From Streptomyces tuirus (GTDB taxonomy: Bacteria > Actinomycetota > Actinomycetes > Streptomycetales > Streptomycetaceae): a stretch of DNA of 64,000 bases. This document shows positions 41,818-50,606 of the stretch, piece by piece. The DNA lies in assembly GCF_014701095.1 (NCBI RefSeq), contig NZ_AP023439.1:4142001-4206000 (forward strand), given 5' to 3'. Under the pieces are notes generated by a model. That model was given only the letters and a program-made list of their open reading frames with translations, had not been told where the DNA came from and did no database searches. Each line of letters opens with the position of its first letter. Within the stretch, counting starts at the first letter, position 1. The position numbers and the translations under genes were made by a program.

Positions 41818-41881
41818 TCCCGGGAATTCGCGGTCGGTGCGATGCAGCGGTGGTGCGGGACCATGGTTTCGGATGCGTACA

Positions 41882-41909
41882 GCAGATGCAAGGGCAGATG
41901 CACGTGCAC
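41882..41909 (-). promoter_or_regulatory. Iteron-type operator upstream of the ATPase gene
   Basis: On the - strand it reads GTGCACGTGCATCTGCCCTT followed by GCATCTGC. This is the same element as at 40849-40876, in the same orientation relative to its gene, about 65 bp upstream of the start. The rest of 41818-42115 holds no gene. Confidence 0.65.
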
Positions 41910-42115
41910 GTGACCGGAATGCGATGTCCCGTACCGCTTGTTGGTCAATTTTTCCGTCATCTTCGTGTCCGGCTTTGGCCGTTCACTTGCCTTCTTCTTG
42001 CTCCCGCGCGCGAGCGTCGACCGTCTCGATTCCGTTTCCGTAACCGGACGAGTACTGCTCGAAGTGCTTTAGTGGCAGACTGCGGCCCTTGAAGACGTTG
42101 GGGAGGCTGGCGAAC

Positions 42116-42976
42116 GTGAGCGCGGGAGAGCCGGGATCGGTGGTGCGGCGCATGCTGCTCGGATCACAACTCAGGCGACTGCGTGAGGCGCGGGGCATCA
42201 CGCGCGAGGCGGCGGGCTATTCGATCCGCGCCTCCGAGTCGAAGATCAGCCGCATGGAGCTGGGCCGGGTGAGCTTCAAGTCCAGAGACGTCGAGGACCT
42301 GCTCACCCTGTACGGCATCACGGACGAACAGGAACGCGCCTCCCTGCTGTCGCTGGCGAAGGAGGCCAACGTCGCCGGATGGTGGCACAGTTACTCGGAC
42401 GTGCTGCCCAGCTGGTTCCCGACCTACGTCGGCCTGGAGGGCGCGGCCTCGCTGATCCGGGCGTACGAGGTGCAGTTCGTGCACGGACTGCTGCAGACCG
42501 AGGCGTACGCCCACGCGGTGGTCCGGCGGGGCATGCAGGGCGCGAGCGAGGCCGACGTCGAGCGCCGGGTCGCGCTGCGTCTGGAGCGGCAGAAGTACCT
42601 CGTCGACGAGCGCGCGCCCGACTTCCACATCATCCTGGACGAGGCCGCCCTGCGCCGCCCGTACGGCGACCGCGAGGTGATGCGGGGCCAGCTCCAGCAC
42701 CTCATCGAGGTCTCCGAGCGGCCCAACGTGCGCCTCCAGGTGGTGCCGTTCAGCCTCGGCGGCCACTCCGGCGAGAGTGGCGCGTTCACGATCCTCAGCT
42801 TCCCGGAGTCCGACCTGTCGGACGTCGTCTACCTGGAGCAGCTCACCAGCGCGCTCTACCTGGACAAGGCCGAGGACGTCGCCCAGTACGAGAAGGCGCT
42901 CAAGGAGCTCCAGAGTGACAGCCCGGGCCCCTCGGAGAGCCGCGACCTCCTGCGGGGGCTTCTCCAGCTCTCCTGA
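42116..42976 (+). CDS. WhiJ-like XRE regulator with DUF5753
   Basis: 286 aa. HTH_31 at residues 12-65 (LRRLREARGITREAAGYSIRASESKISRMELG), followed by a DUF5753 domain with the hallmark FVHGLLQTEAYAHAVV and the C-terminal RLQVVPFSLGGHSGESGAFTIL. GTG at 42116 chosen because GGGGAGG lies 9 nt upstream; a TTG at 42089 extends the frame. Likely DNA-binding partner of the DUF397 protein and probable reader of the two upstream iterons (inference). Confidence 0.9.
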   Translation: MSAGEPGSVVRRMLLGSQLRRLREARGITREAAGYSIRASESKISRMELGRVSFKSRDVEDLLTLYGITDEQERASLLSLAKEANVAGWWHSYSDVLPSWFPTYVGLEGAASLIRAYEVQFVHGLLQTEAYAHAVVRRGMQGASEADVERRVALRLERQKYLVDERAPDFHIILDEAALRRPYGDREVMRGQLQHLIEVSERPNVRLQVVPFSLGGHSGESGAFTILSFPESDLSDVVYLEQLTSALYLDKAEDVAQYEKALKELQSDSPGPSESRDLLRGLLQLS

Positions 42977-43072
42977 AGTACCCCTCCAACTTGCCTGCGA
43001 GACAAGTACGATGACGTGTGATCAGATCGTGAAGGCGCGATCAGGGGTCTGCTTAGGGATCGAGGGATCACA

Positions 43073-44536
43073 TTGTCGTCGTCCTGCTTCACCGACCTTG
43101 CACAGCAGTACATCGACGGTGAGTGGCGCCCGGGTACCGGTTCCTGGGACATCATCGACTTCAACCCGTACGACGACGAGAAGCTCGCGTCGATCACCAT
43201 AGCCACGGCCGACGAGGTCGATCAGGCGTACCGGGCGGCGGCCCGCGCCCAGAAGCAGTGGGCCGCGACCAACCCCTACGCCCGCCGGGCGGTCTTCGAG
43301 AAGGCGCTGCGCCTGATCGAGGAGCGCGAGGCCGAGATCTCCGAGGCCATCATCGCCGAGCTCGGCGGCACCCGCCTGAAGGCCGCCTTCGAGCTGCACC
43401 TCGCCAAGGAGTTCCTGCGCGAGGCGGTCCACCTGTCACTGGCCCCCGAGGGCCGGATCCTCCCCTCGCCGGTGGACGGCAAGGAGAACCGCGTCTACCG
43501 GGTGCCGGTCGGTGTCGTGGGCGTGATCAGCCCCTTCAACTTCCCGTTCCTGCTGTCGATCAAGTCCGTCGCCCCGGCGCTCGCGCTCGGCAACGCCGTG
43601 GTGCTCAAGCCGCACCAGAACACCCCGATCGTGGGCGGTTCCCTGGTCGCGAAGCTCTTCGAGGACGCGGGGCTGCCCGGCGGGCTGCTGAACGTCGTCA
43701 TCACCGACATCGCGGAGATCGGCGACGCCTTCATCGAGCACCCGGTCCCCAAGGTCATCTCCTTCACCGGTTCCGACGCGGTCGGCCGGCACGTGGCGAC
43801 CGTCTGCGCCGGGCTGTTCAAGCGCTCCGTCCTCGAACTGGGCGGCAACAGCGCGCTGGTGGTCCTCGACGACGCCGACATCGACTACGCCGTCGACGCG
43901 GCGGTCTTCAGCCGGTACGTCCACCAGGGCCAGGTCTGCATGGCCGCCAACCGGATCCTCGTGGACCGGTCGGTCGCGGACGAGTTCACCGAGAAGTTCG
44001 TCGCCAAGGTCAAGACCCTCAAGGCGGGCGACCCGCGCGACCCGGAGACCGTCATCGGCCCGGTCATCAACTCCTCGCAGGCGGACGCCCTCTCCGGCGT
44101 GGTCGAGCAGGCACTCGCCGAGGGCGCCACCGCCCTGGTGCGCGGCGGGCGGACCGACAACCTCGTCGAGCCGTCCGTGCTGACGGACGTCCCCGCCGAC
44201 TCGGCGCTGCTCAGGCAGGAGGTCTTCGGGCCGGTCGCGTTCCTGGTCCCGTTCGACGGCGAGGAGGAGGCCGTGCGCCTCGTCAACGACACCCCGTACG
44301 GCCTGAGCGGCGCCGTGCACACCGGGAACGTCGAGCGGGGTGTGGCGTTCGCCAAGCAGATCGACACGGGCATGTTCCACGTGAACGACGGCACCGTCCA
44401 CGACGAGCCGATCGTCCCCTTCGGCGGTGAGAAGCACTCGGGCATCGGCCGGCTCAACGGCGACACGATGCTGGACTCGTTCACCACGACCAAGTGGATC
44501 TCGGTGCAGCACGGCCGGAGCGGATTCCCGTTCTAG
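43073..44536 (+). CDS. Aldehyde dehydrogenase family protein
   Basis: 487 aa NAD(P)+-dependent aldehyde dehydrogenase, closest in pattern to benzaldehyde/vanillin dehydrogenases. The catalytic Cys is residue 289 (GQVCMAANR) and the general base Glu is 255 (LELGGNS). PFNFP and the cofactor loop FTGSDAVGRHV are present. TTG start with GAGGG at about 7-nt spacing. Monocistronic, with a 12-bp terminator at 44591-44625. Substrate not deducible. Confidence 0.93.
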   Translation: MSSSCFTDLAQQYIDGEWRPGTGSWDIIDFNPYDDEKLASITIATADEVDQAYRAAARAQKQWAATNPYARRAVFEKALRLIEEREAEISEAIIAELGGTRLKAAFELHLAKEFLREAVHLSLAPEGRILPSPVDGKENRVYRVPVGVVGVISPFNFPFLLSIKSVAPALALGNAVVLKPHQNTPIVGGSLVAKLFEDAGLPGGLLNVVITDIAEIGDAFIEHPVPKVISFTGSDAVGRHVATVCAGLFKRSVLELGGNSALVVLDDADIDYAVDAAVFSRYVHQGQVCMAANRILVDRSVADEFTEKFVAKVKTLKAGDPRDPETVIGPVINSSQADALSGVVEQALAEGATALVRGGRTDNLVEPSVLTDVPADSALLRQEVFGPVAFLVPFDGEEEAVRLVNDTPYGLSGAVHTGNVERGVAFAKQIDTGMFHVNDGTVHDEPIVPFGGEKHSGIGRLNGDTMLDSFTTTKWISVQHGRSGFPF

Positions 44537-44590
44537 AGGGTGTTGGAGGGTTCCGAGGCCTTCGTCATCCGGCGGAACCTGTGCGCCCCC

Positions 44591-44625
44591 GGGCCCTTGC
44601 GGACAGAACCTGGCCGCAAGGGTCC
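44591..44625 (+). terminator. Terminator after the aldehyde dehydrogenase gene
   Basis: GGGCCCTTGCGG (44591-44602) pairs with CCGCAAGGGTCC (44614-44625), 12 bp with one G-U pair. Confidence 0.8.
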
Positions 44626-44681
44626 GTAGCTTTGCCGGTGTCGGGGGAGAGGCCCCCGGGTCTGGCGAAAGGCGGCGGGTC

Positions 44682-45233
44682 ATGGTCACTCACGTTCCGG
44701 CGGAGGCACACGGCGATGAGCGCGGGGCGCTCCTGTCCTTCATCGCCGAGCAGCGCGGCGGTGTCCGCCGGGCGGTCCTCGGGCTGACGGACGAGCAGGC
44801 CTCGTCGCGGCCGAGTGCGAGTGAGCTGTCCCTCGCCGGGCTGGTCAAGCACGTCGCCGAGGTCGAGCAGATGTGGATCTCCCTGGCCAAGGGCGAGCCG
44901 CCGGCCGTCGTGCGGGACCAGAGCAACTGGCACGAGTGCTTCCGGCTGGTCGAGGGCGAGACGGTCGCATCGCAGCTGGCGTACTGGGAGAAGGTCGCCG
45001 CCGAGACGGAGGCGTACATCCGCTCGGTGCCGAGCCTCGACGACACCTTCGCGCTGCCGGCGCAGCCCTGGTTCCCGCCGGACGGCCGGGTCTCGCACCG
45101 CTGGCTCTGCCTGCACCTCATCCGCGAGACGGCCCGGCACTCCGGTCACGCCGACATCGTCCGCGAGTCCCTGGACGGCAGGACCGCCTTCGAGCTGGTG
45201 GCCGAGGAGCAGCGGGCGGTGGCCGAGGCGTAG
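44682..45233 (+). CDS. DinB family protein (DUF664)
   Basis: 183 aa four-helix DinB fold. Metal ligand histidines are in LAGLVKHVAEVE and in the C-terminal HLIRETARHSGHADIVRE. In actinobacteria this family includes mycothiol-dependent detoxification enzymes, so a thiol transferase role is plausible. ATG at 44682. Followed after 31 nt by the PadR gene. Confidence 0.87.
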   Translation: MVTHVPAEAHGDERGALLSFIAEQRGGVRRAVLGLTDEQASSRPSASELSLAGLVKHVAEVEQMWISLAKGEPPAVVRDQSNWHECFRLVEGETVASQLAYWEKVAAETEAYIRSVPSLDDTFALPAQPWFPPDGRVSHRWLCLHLIRETARHSGHADIVRESLDGRTAFELVAEEQRAVAEA

Positions 45234-45264
45234 TGGGCGGGGGCGGAGGCATAGCCTTGGCCGC

Positions 45265-45906
45265 ATGTCAACGATCCGCCTCCTCGTGCTCGGCGCGGTC
45301 CGTATGCACGGGCGGGCCCACGGCTACCAGGTGCGCAACGACCTGGAGTACTGGGGCGCGCACGAGTGGTCCACGGCCAAGCCCGGCTCGATCTACCACG
45401 CGCTGAAGCAGATGGCGAAGCAGGGGCTGCTGCACGCGCACGAGATCGCCCCGTCCACGGCGGGCGGCCCGCCGCGCACGGAGTACGAGATCACCGGGCA
45501 GGGCACCGAGGAGTACTTCCGGCTGCTGCGCGAGGCGCTGGTCACCTACGACCAGCGCGGGGACATGAAGACGGCCGCCGTCGGCTTCGTCGTCGACCTG
45601 CCGCGGGCCGAGGCGGTCGCGCTGCTGAAGGAGCGGACCCTGCGGATCGAGCAGTGGCGGGCCGCCGTCCTGGAGCACTACGTGCCCGAGGAGGGGCCGG
45701 GGCAGCTCGGGCACATCGGCGAGATCATGAACATGTGGGTCCACACGGCCGACTCCGAGGCCGAGTGGACCCGCGGTCTCATCGAGCGCATCGAGGGCGG
45801 CGCCTACACCTTCGCCGACGAGGGCGACCCGTTCGTCGGTGTTCTGGCCGAGGACGAGGAGAACCCGTACGCGACGGGGGAGCGGCATCCCGGGGACGCT
45901 CACTAA
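45265..45906 (+). CDS. PadR family transcriptional regulator
   Basis: 213 aa. Winged-helix PadR domain (residues 5-85: LVLGAVRMHGRAHGYQVRNDL, then KPGSIYHALKQMAKQGLL) with a C-terminal helical dimerisation domain (Vir_act_alpha_C type). TAGCCT 7 nt before the ATG suggests a leaderless start. Lies directly before a drug-type ABC exporter whose promoter carries two TCAAGTTTGAC sites, so it most likely represses that exporter. Confidence 0.9.
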   Translation: MSTIRLLVLGAVRMHGRAHGYQVRNDLEYWGAHEWSTAKPGSIYHALKQMAKQGLLHAHEIAPSTAGGPPRTEYEITGQGTEEYFRLLREALVTYDQRGDMKTAAVGFVVDLPRAEAVALLKERTLRIEQWRAAVLEHYVPEEGPGQLGHIGEIMNMWVHTADSEAEWTRGLIERIEGGAYTFADEGDPFVGVLAEDEENPYATGERHPGDAH

Positions 45907-45964
45907 TCAAGTTTGACGAATAGCTCGGCCGGGTTTACGTTTGAGCCTGTAGTCAAGTTTGACT
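45907..45964 (+). promoter_or_regulatory. ABC exporter promoter with two TCAAGTTTGAC operators
   Basis: TTGACG (45913-45918), 17-bp spacer, TACGTT (45936-45941). TCAAGTTTGAC at 45907-45917 overlaps the -35. AGTCAAGTTTGACT at 45951-45964 covers the expected transcription start. PadR is the obvious candidate ligand. Confidence 0.65.
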
Positions 45965-45979
45965 AGCGAGGGAGACTCA

Positions 45980-46930
45980 GTGGCCGACACGGCGATCACC
46001 GTCGAAGGCGCGGAGAAGGCGTACGGCGACAAGAAGGCGCTCGACGGGCTCGACCTCACGGTCGCGCGCGGCACGGTGCACGGGGTGCTCGGCCCGAACG
46101 GCGCCGGCAAGACCACCCTGGTGAGGGTCCTGTCCACCCTGCTGCGGCCCGACGCGGGCCGGGTCGAGGTGGCAGGACACGACGTGGTGCGCGAGGCGTA
46201 CGCCGTGCGGCTGCGCATCGGCCTGCTCGGCCAGCACGCCGCGCTCGACGAGGAACTCGGCGGCCGGCAGAACCTGGAGCTGTTCGGCCGGCTGCACCAC
46301 CTGGGCGCGCGGGGGGCACGCGCGCGTGCGGACGAACTCCTGGAGCGTTTCGACCTGGCCGGCACCGGCCGCAAGGCGGTCCGGCAGTACAGCGGGGGCA
46401 TGCGGCGCCGCCTGGACCTGGCCGCCTCCCTGATCACCGAGCCGGAGGTGCTGTTCCTGGACGAGCCGACCACCGGCCTCGACCCGCGCGGCCGCGCCGA
46501 GGTGTGGGCGTCCGTCCGCTCCCTGGTCGGCGGCGGTACGACGGTCCTGCTGACCACGCAGTACCTGGAGGAGGCCGATCAGCTCGCCGACCGCATCTCG
46601 GTCGTCGACGCCGGCCGGGTCATCGCCGAGGGCACGGCGGACGAGCTGAAGGCCGAGACCGGCGGCGACCGCATCGACGTGATCCTGCGGCACGCCGGCC
46701 AACTGGGGGCCGCCGTCGCCCTGTTGCCGCTCACCGGCGTCAGCGTCGACACCGACCGCCGCCTGCTGAGCGCGCCGGTGACCGACCGCATGGAGGCGCT
46801 CTCCGGGGTCGTACGGGCCCTTCAGGAGGCCGGGATCGAGGCGGAGGACGTCGCGCTGCGCCGTCCGACGCTGGACGAGGTGTTCCTGCACCTCACCGGG
46901 GACGACCGCCGAGTGAAGGAGGCCGCGTGA
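45980..46930 (+). CDS. ABC transporter ATP-binding protein (DrrA type)
   Basis: 316 aa. Walker A GPNGAGKTTL, signature YSGGMRRRLDLA, Walker B LFLDEPTTGLD, and the C-terminal extension typical of daunorubicin-resistance DrrA proteins (RRPTLDEVFLHLTG). GTG start at 45980 with GAGGGAG upstream. GTGA overlap with the permease gene. Exports a hydrophobic drug or metabolite; the identity is not indicated. Confidence 0.95.
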   Translation: MADTAITVEGAEKAYGDKKALDGLDLTVARGTVHGVLGPNGAGKTTLVRVLSTLLRPDAGRVEVAGHDVVREAYAVRLRIGLLGQHAALDEELGGRQNLELFGRLHHLGARGARARADELLERFDLAGTGRKAVRQYSGGMRRRLDLAASLITEPEVLFLDEPTTGLDPRGRAEVWASVRSLVGGGTTVLLTTQYLEEADQLADRISVVDAGRVIAEGTADELKAETGGDRIDVILRHAGQLGAAVALLPLTGVSVDTDRRLLSAPVTDRMEALSGVVRALQEAGIEAEDVALRRPTLDEVFLHLTGDDRRVKEAA

Positions 46931-47688
46931 CCGCCTACGCCCTGACCGACTCCTGGACCATGACCCGCCGGGAACTCGCCCGCTGGGGACGGCAGCCCGT
47001 CCAGCTCGCCATCAATCTGATCTTCCCGGTGATGCTGCTGCTGATGTTCGGCTACCTGATCGGCGGCGGCCGGGGGGTGAGCGGCGAGTACCGCGACTAC
47101 CTGATCCCCGGCATGCTCGCGCTCACCATGGCCTTCGGCCTGGAGGGCACGATGCTCGCCGTCACACAGGACCTCAACAAGGGCGTGATCGACCGCTTCC
47201 GCGCGATGCCCATGGCCAACGGTGCGGTGCTGGTGGGCCGTTCGGCCGCCGACATGCTCCAGTCGGCGCTGGCCCTGGTCGTGCTCATCGGCGTCGGTGC
47301 CGCGCTCGGCTGGCGTCCCGGCGGCGGCCCGGCGGCCCTCCTCGGGGCGATGGGCCTGCTGCTCCTGTTCCGGTTCGCCATGCTGTGGATCGGCATCCAT
47401 CTGGCCCTGGTGGCGGGCAAGCCCGAGATGGTCCAGGCCGTGCAGATCCTGGTCTGGCCGGTCGGCTTCCTGTCCAACGCGCTGGCCGTCCCCGGCTCGA
47501 TGCCCGGCTGGCTGGGCACGGTCGTCGAGTGGAACCCGATGTCCCACACCGCCACGGCCGTCCGGGCGCTGCTCGGCGTACCCGGCACGGAGTCGGGCCA
47601 CACCTGGCCGGCCGTCCTGTGGCCCCTGGCCCTGCTGGCGGTGTTCTTCCCGCTGGCGGTACGCAGGTTCGCGCGGCTGAGCCGCTAG
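46927..47688 (+). CDS. ABC-2 type permease (DrrB type)
   Basis: 253 aa with six hydrophobic segments. The N-terminal amphipathic TMTRRELARWGRQPVQL and central motifs LIPGMLALTMAFGLEG and VEWNPMSHTATAVRALL are characteristic of DrrB-like permeases. Translationally coupled to the ATPase gene by a GTGA overlap. Confidence 0.93.
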   Translation: MTAYALTDSWTMTRRELARWGRQPVQLAINLIFPVMLLLMFGYLIGGGRGVSGEYRDYLIPGMLALTMAFGLEGTMLAVTQDLNKGVIDRFRAMPMANGAVLVGRSAADMLQSALALVVLIGVGAALGWRPGGGPAALLGAMGLLLLFRFAMLWIGIHLALVAGKPEMVQAVQILVWPVGFLSNALAVPGSMPGWLGTVVEWNPMSHTATAVRALLGVPGTESGHTWPAVLWPLALLAVFFPLAVRRFARLSR

Positions 47689-47765
47689 CCCGGGCGGGCG
47701 GGACACCGACGGTCTGCGCCGGCCCGGCGGAGCAGCCGCGTCGACAACCCTTCAGGCCGATACGG

Positions 47766-49172
47766 CTAGTGGTGGAAGCTCGTCGCCGCGCTCCTGTCCT
47801 CCGTCAGGGGGCGCGGCTGCCGGCGCAGGTCCGGGAGCAGACGTTCCAGGTCCTGGGCGAGCAGTTCCGCGAGGTCGCTGGAGAAGCCGTTGCGGCACAC
47901 CACCCGCAGCACGGACAGGTCCTCCCGGTTGGCCGGGAAGGTGTACGCGGGCACCAGCCAGCCGCTCTCGCGAAGTCGCCGGGAGACATCGAAGACGTCG
48001 TACGCCTTCACGTCCGGCGCGGTCGTGAAGGCGAACACCGGCAGTTCGTCACCGCGGGTCAGCAGCTGGAAGTCGCCGAGCGCCTCGACCCGCCCGGCCA
48101 GCTCCGTCGCCACGTCGCGCGCGGCCTGCTGCACGGCCCGGTAGCCCTGCCGGCCCAGCCGCAGGAACGTGTAGTACTGCGCCACGACCTGCGCGCCCGG
48201 CCGGGAGAAGTTCAGCGCGAACGTCGGCATGTCGCCGCCCAGGTAGTTCACCCGGAACACCAGCTCCTCAGGCAGCGCCTCCGCGTCCCGCCACAGCGCC
48301 CAGCCGACGCCCGGGTAGACCAGCCCGTACTTGTGCCCCGAGGTGTTGATCGACGCCACCCTCGGCAGCCGGAAGTCCCACACCAGGTCCTCGTCGAGGA
48401 ACGGCGCGACCATGGCCCCGGACGCCCCGTCGACGTGCACCGGGACGTCCAGCCCGGTCCGTTCCCGCAACGCGTCCAGCGCCGCGCACAGGTCCGCGAT
48501 CGGCTCGTAGGACCCGTCGAAGGTGGAGCCCAGGATCCCGACGACCCCGATGGTGTTCTCGTCGCACAGCTCGGCGGCGGCCTGCGGATCCAGGTGGAAC
48601 CGTTCGCCCTCCATGGGGACCAGCCGGGCCTCCACCTCCCAGAAGTTGCAGAACTTCTCCCAGCAGACCTGCACGTTCACGCCCATCACCAGGTTGGGCC
48701 GCGCCCCGGGGTAGCGGTCGGCGTTGCGCTGGGCCCAGCGCCGCTTCAGCGCCATCCCGGCGAGCATGCACGCCTCGCTCGACCCGGTCGTCGAACACCC
48801 CACGGCGGTCGCCGGGTCGGGCGCGTTCCACAGGTCCGCGAGCATCGCCACGCAGCGCCGCTCCAGCTCGGCGGTGCGCGGGTACTCGTCCTTGTCGATC
48901 ATGTTCTTGTCGCGGCACTCCGCCATCAGGATCCCGGCCTCGGGCTCCATCCAGGTGGTGACGAAGGTGGCGAGGTTCAGCCGGGCGTTGCCGTCGAGCA
49001 TCAGCTCGTCGCGCACCAGCTGGTGGGCCGTCGTCGGTGCCATGGGCTGGTCCGGGAGACGGTGCGTGGGCGGGGCCTCGGCCATGTCGCCGAGCGGGTT
49101 GGCGGGTCCGTAGAAGGGATTGACGGACAGGCGGCGTTCGGCGGCCTGGTGGGGACCTTCGTGGAGCGGCAT
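47766..49172 (-). CDS. gadB: Glutamate decarboxylase
   Basis: 468 aa PLP enzyme converting glutamate to GABA with consumption of a proton. PLP lysine is residue 281 in NTSGHKYG. HVDGASGAMVAPF holds the pyridine-binding Asp, and NLATFVTTWMEPE plus STTGSSEACMLAGMALK are GAD signatures. GGAGG precedes the ATG. Divergently absent, the next leftward gene upstream is a ClC transporter (49221-50513) in the same direction with 48 nt between, suggesting co-transcription and an acid-resistance module. Confidence 0.95.
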   Translation of the reverse strand: MPLHEGPHQAAERRLSVNPFYGPANPLGDMAEAPPTHRLPDQPMAPTTAHQLVRDELMLDGNARLNLATFVTTWMEPEAGILMAECRDKNMIDKDEYPRTAELERRCVAMLADLWNAPDPATAVGCSTTGSSEACMLAGMALKRRWAQRNADRYPGARPNLVMGVNVQVCWEKFCNFWEVEARLVPMEGERFHLDPQAAAELCDENTIGVVGILGSTFDGSYEPIADLCAALDALRERTGLDVPVHVDGASGAMVAPFLDEDLVWDFRLPRVASINTSGHKYGLVYPGVGWALWRDAEALPEELVFRVNYLGGDMPTFALNFSRPGAQVVAQYYTFLRLGRQGYRAVQQAARDVATELAGRVEALGDFQLLTRGDELPVFAFTTAPDVKAYDVFDVSRRLRESGWLVPAYTFPANREDLSVLRVVCRNGFSSDLAELLAQDLERLLPDLRRQPRPLTEDRSAATSFHH

Positions 49173-49220
49173 GGGTGCCTCCAGGGGTGAGTTCCGCAGG
49201 GGGGATTTCGGCAGAGGGCG

Positions 49221-50513
49221 TCAGCGGACCGGCGTGCCGTCCTCACGCAGCTGCATCTGCGGCCGGCCCGTCACCAGCAGCCAGGCCGGCAGCGAGGCGA
49301 TGCAGAGCAGGGCGATGACCGCCGGCTCGGCGACCAGCACCGCGGCGACGAACAGGCTGATCCAGCCCTGCCGCGTGATCGCCAGCAGCACCCCGAGCAC
49401 ACCGGCGGACACGCCCACCGAGGGATGCACCCCGGACACCAGGGCGTGCGCGCACAGCCCTAGGGCGGTGCCGGCGAACACGGCGGGGAAGATGCGCCCG
49501 CCGCGGAAACCGCAGGACGCGGCGACGACCAGCGCGGCCAGCTTCACCACCGTCATGACGGCGAACTCCCCGGCCGACCAGCCGTCCGGGTCGTGGGCCA
49601 GCGTGGCGATCTCGTCGAGCCCCTTGAACAGCGTCAGATGCCCGCCCACCGCCGCGAGGCAGCCGAGCACGACCCCGCCCGCCGGGAGCATCAGCATCGG
49701 GTGCCGCAGCCGCTGGAAGGCGCTGTGCGCGTACGGCAGGGCCCGCACGGCGCACATGGCGAGCAGCGCGCCCACCGCGGCGACCACGACGGACGCCAGC
49801 AGGTCGGACCACCCCGGCCGGCCGAAGGACGGCAGGCCCAGGTCGAAGGTCGGGTGGTCGAGGAGGGAGACGGTCAGGGAGCCGGCGGCCGCGGCGGTCA
49901 GCGGCGCGAAGAGGTTGTCCCACAGCCTGCCGCGGGTCTCCTGCGAGGCCAGCAGTTCGGAGATCGCCAGGGCGGCGGCGACCGGGGTGCCGAACAGCGC
50001 GCCGATGGTGGCGGCTTCCGCCAGCGCCGGCCAGATCCGGCCCGGTGCCCGGGGGATGAGCCGGCTGCCCAGCCAGACCGCGAGGCCCACGTTCACGGTG
50101 ATGATCGGGTTCTCGGGGCCGAGGCTGGGCCCGCCGGCCAGCATCAGCGCGGTCACCAGCAGCAGCCCCGGCAGCACCACGGGCGGCAGGACGGGGGCGT
50201 CCAGGCCGATGGTGGCGGGATCGGGGCCCGCGTGCCCCGGCACCTTCCACACCACCAGCCCGACCGCGATGCCGGTCGCGATGAGGACGACGAACATCCA
50301 TGCCACGGAGTACCGGCCGACCCCGAGCGCGTCCGGCACGGTCCGCCAGAGCACGTCCTCCAGCTGCTTGGCGGCGACCTCCACCCCCACCAGGATCAGG
50401 CTGCTGAGCACGCCCACGGCGACGGCGGGCACGATCGACGGCAGCAGGGTGCGGGCGGGCGTCGACGGACGGACGGCGGATGCCTGGTCTTCGGAGTCCT
50501 GGACCACGGGCAC
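49221..50513 (-). CDS. ClC family chloride/proton transporter (YfeO-like)
   Basis: 430 aa with about 10-12 membrane segments. GGPSLGPENPIITVNVG matches the ClC anion-selectivity and gating-Glu motif GxxxGPE. GFRGGRIFPAVFAGTALG is the second conserved ClC motif. GTG start. Directly upstream of gadB and probably co-transcribed. In E. coli, ClC antiporters relieve the charge build-up of the glutamate-dependent acid response; the same coupling is inferred here. Its start is 39 bp from the tipA -35 box, so the two promoters are back to back. Confidence 0.88.
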   Translation of the reverse strand: MPVVQDSEDQASAVRPSTPARTLLPSIVPAVAVGVLSSLILVGVEVAAKQLEDVLWRTVPDALGVGRYSVAWMFVVLIATGIAVGLVVWKVPGHAGPDPATIGLDAPVLPPVVLPGLLLVTALMLAGGPSLGPENPIITVNVGLAVWLGSRLIPRAPGRIWPALAEAATIGALFGTPVAAALAISELLASQETRGRLWDNLFAPLTAAAAGSLTVSLLDHPTFDLGLPSFGRPGWSDLLASVVVAAVGALLAMCAVRALPYAHSAFQRLRHPMLMLPAGGVVLGCLAAVGGHLTLFKGLDEIATLAHDPDGWSAGEFAVMTVVKLAALVVAASCGFRGGRIFPAVFAGTALGLCAHALVSGVHPSVGVSAGVLGVLLAITRQGWISLFVAAVLVAEPAVIALLCIASLPAWLLVTGRPQMQLREDGTPVR

Positions 50514-50551
50514 ACGATAAGCGGATCAAACGGTACAAACAGGAAACACGC

Positions 50552-50582
50552 TTGCACCTCACGTGGCGTGAGGCCCGACCGT
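50552..50582 (+). promoter_or_regulatory. tipA promoter with MerR-type operator
   Basis: TTGCAC (50552-50557), 19-bp spacer, GACCGT (50577-50582). The spacer holds the inverted repeat CCTCACG-N3-CGTGAGG (50557/8-50573). The long spacer with central dyad is the hallmark of MerR activators, and the sequence closely resembles the classical thiostrepton-inducible tipA promoter. Confidence 0.9.
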
Positions 50583-50606
50583 GGAGCACGGAAGAAGGGA
50601 GCGGAA

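Noticed and set aside
25701..47688. Secondary metabolite gene cluster (SARP, AraC, ABC exporter, aldehyde dehydrogenase)
   Set aside because: No polyketide, peptide or terpene core biosynthetic enzyme is present in the interval.
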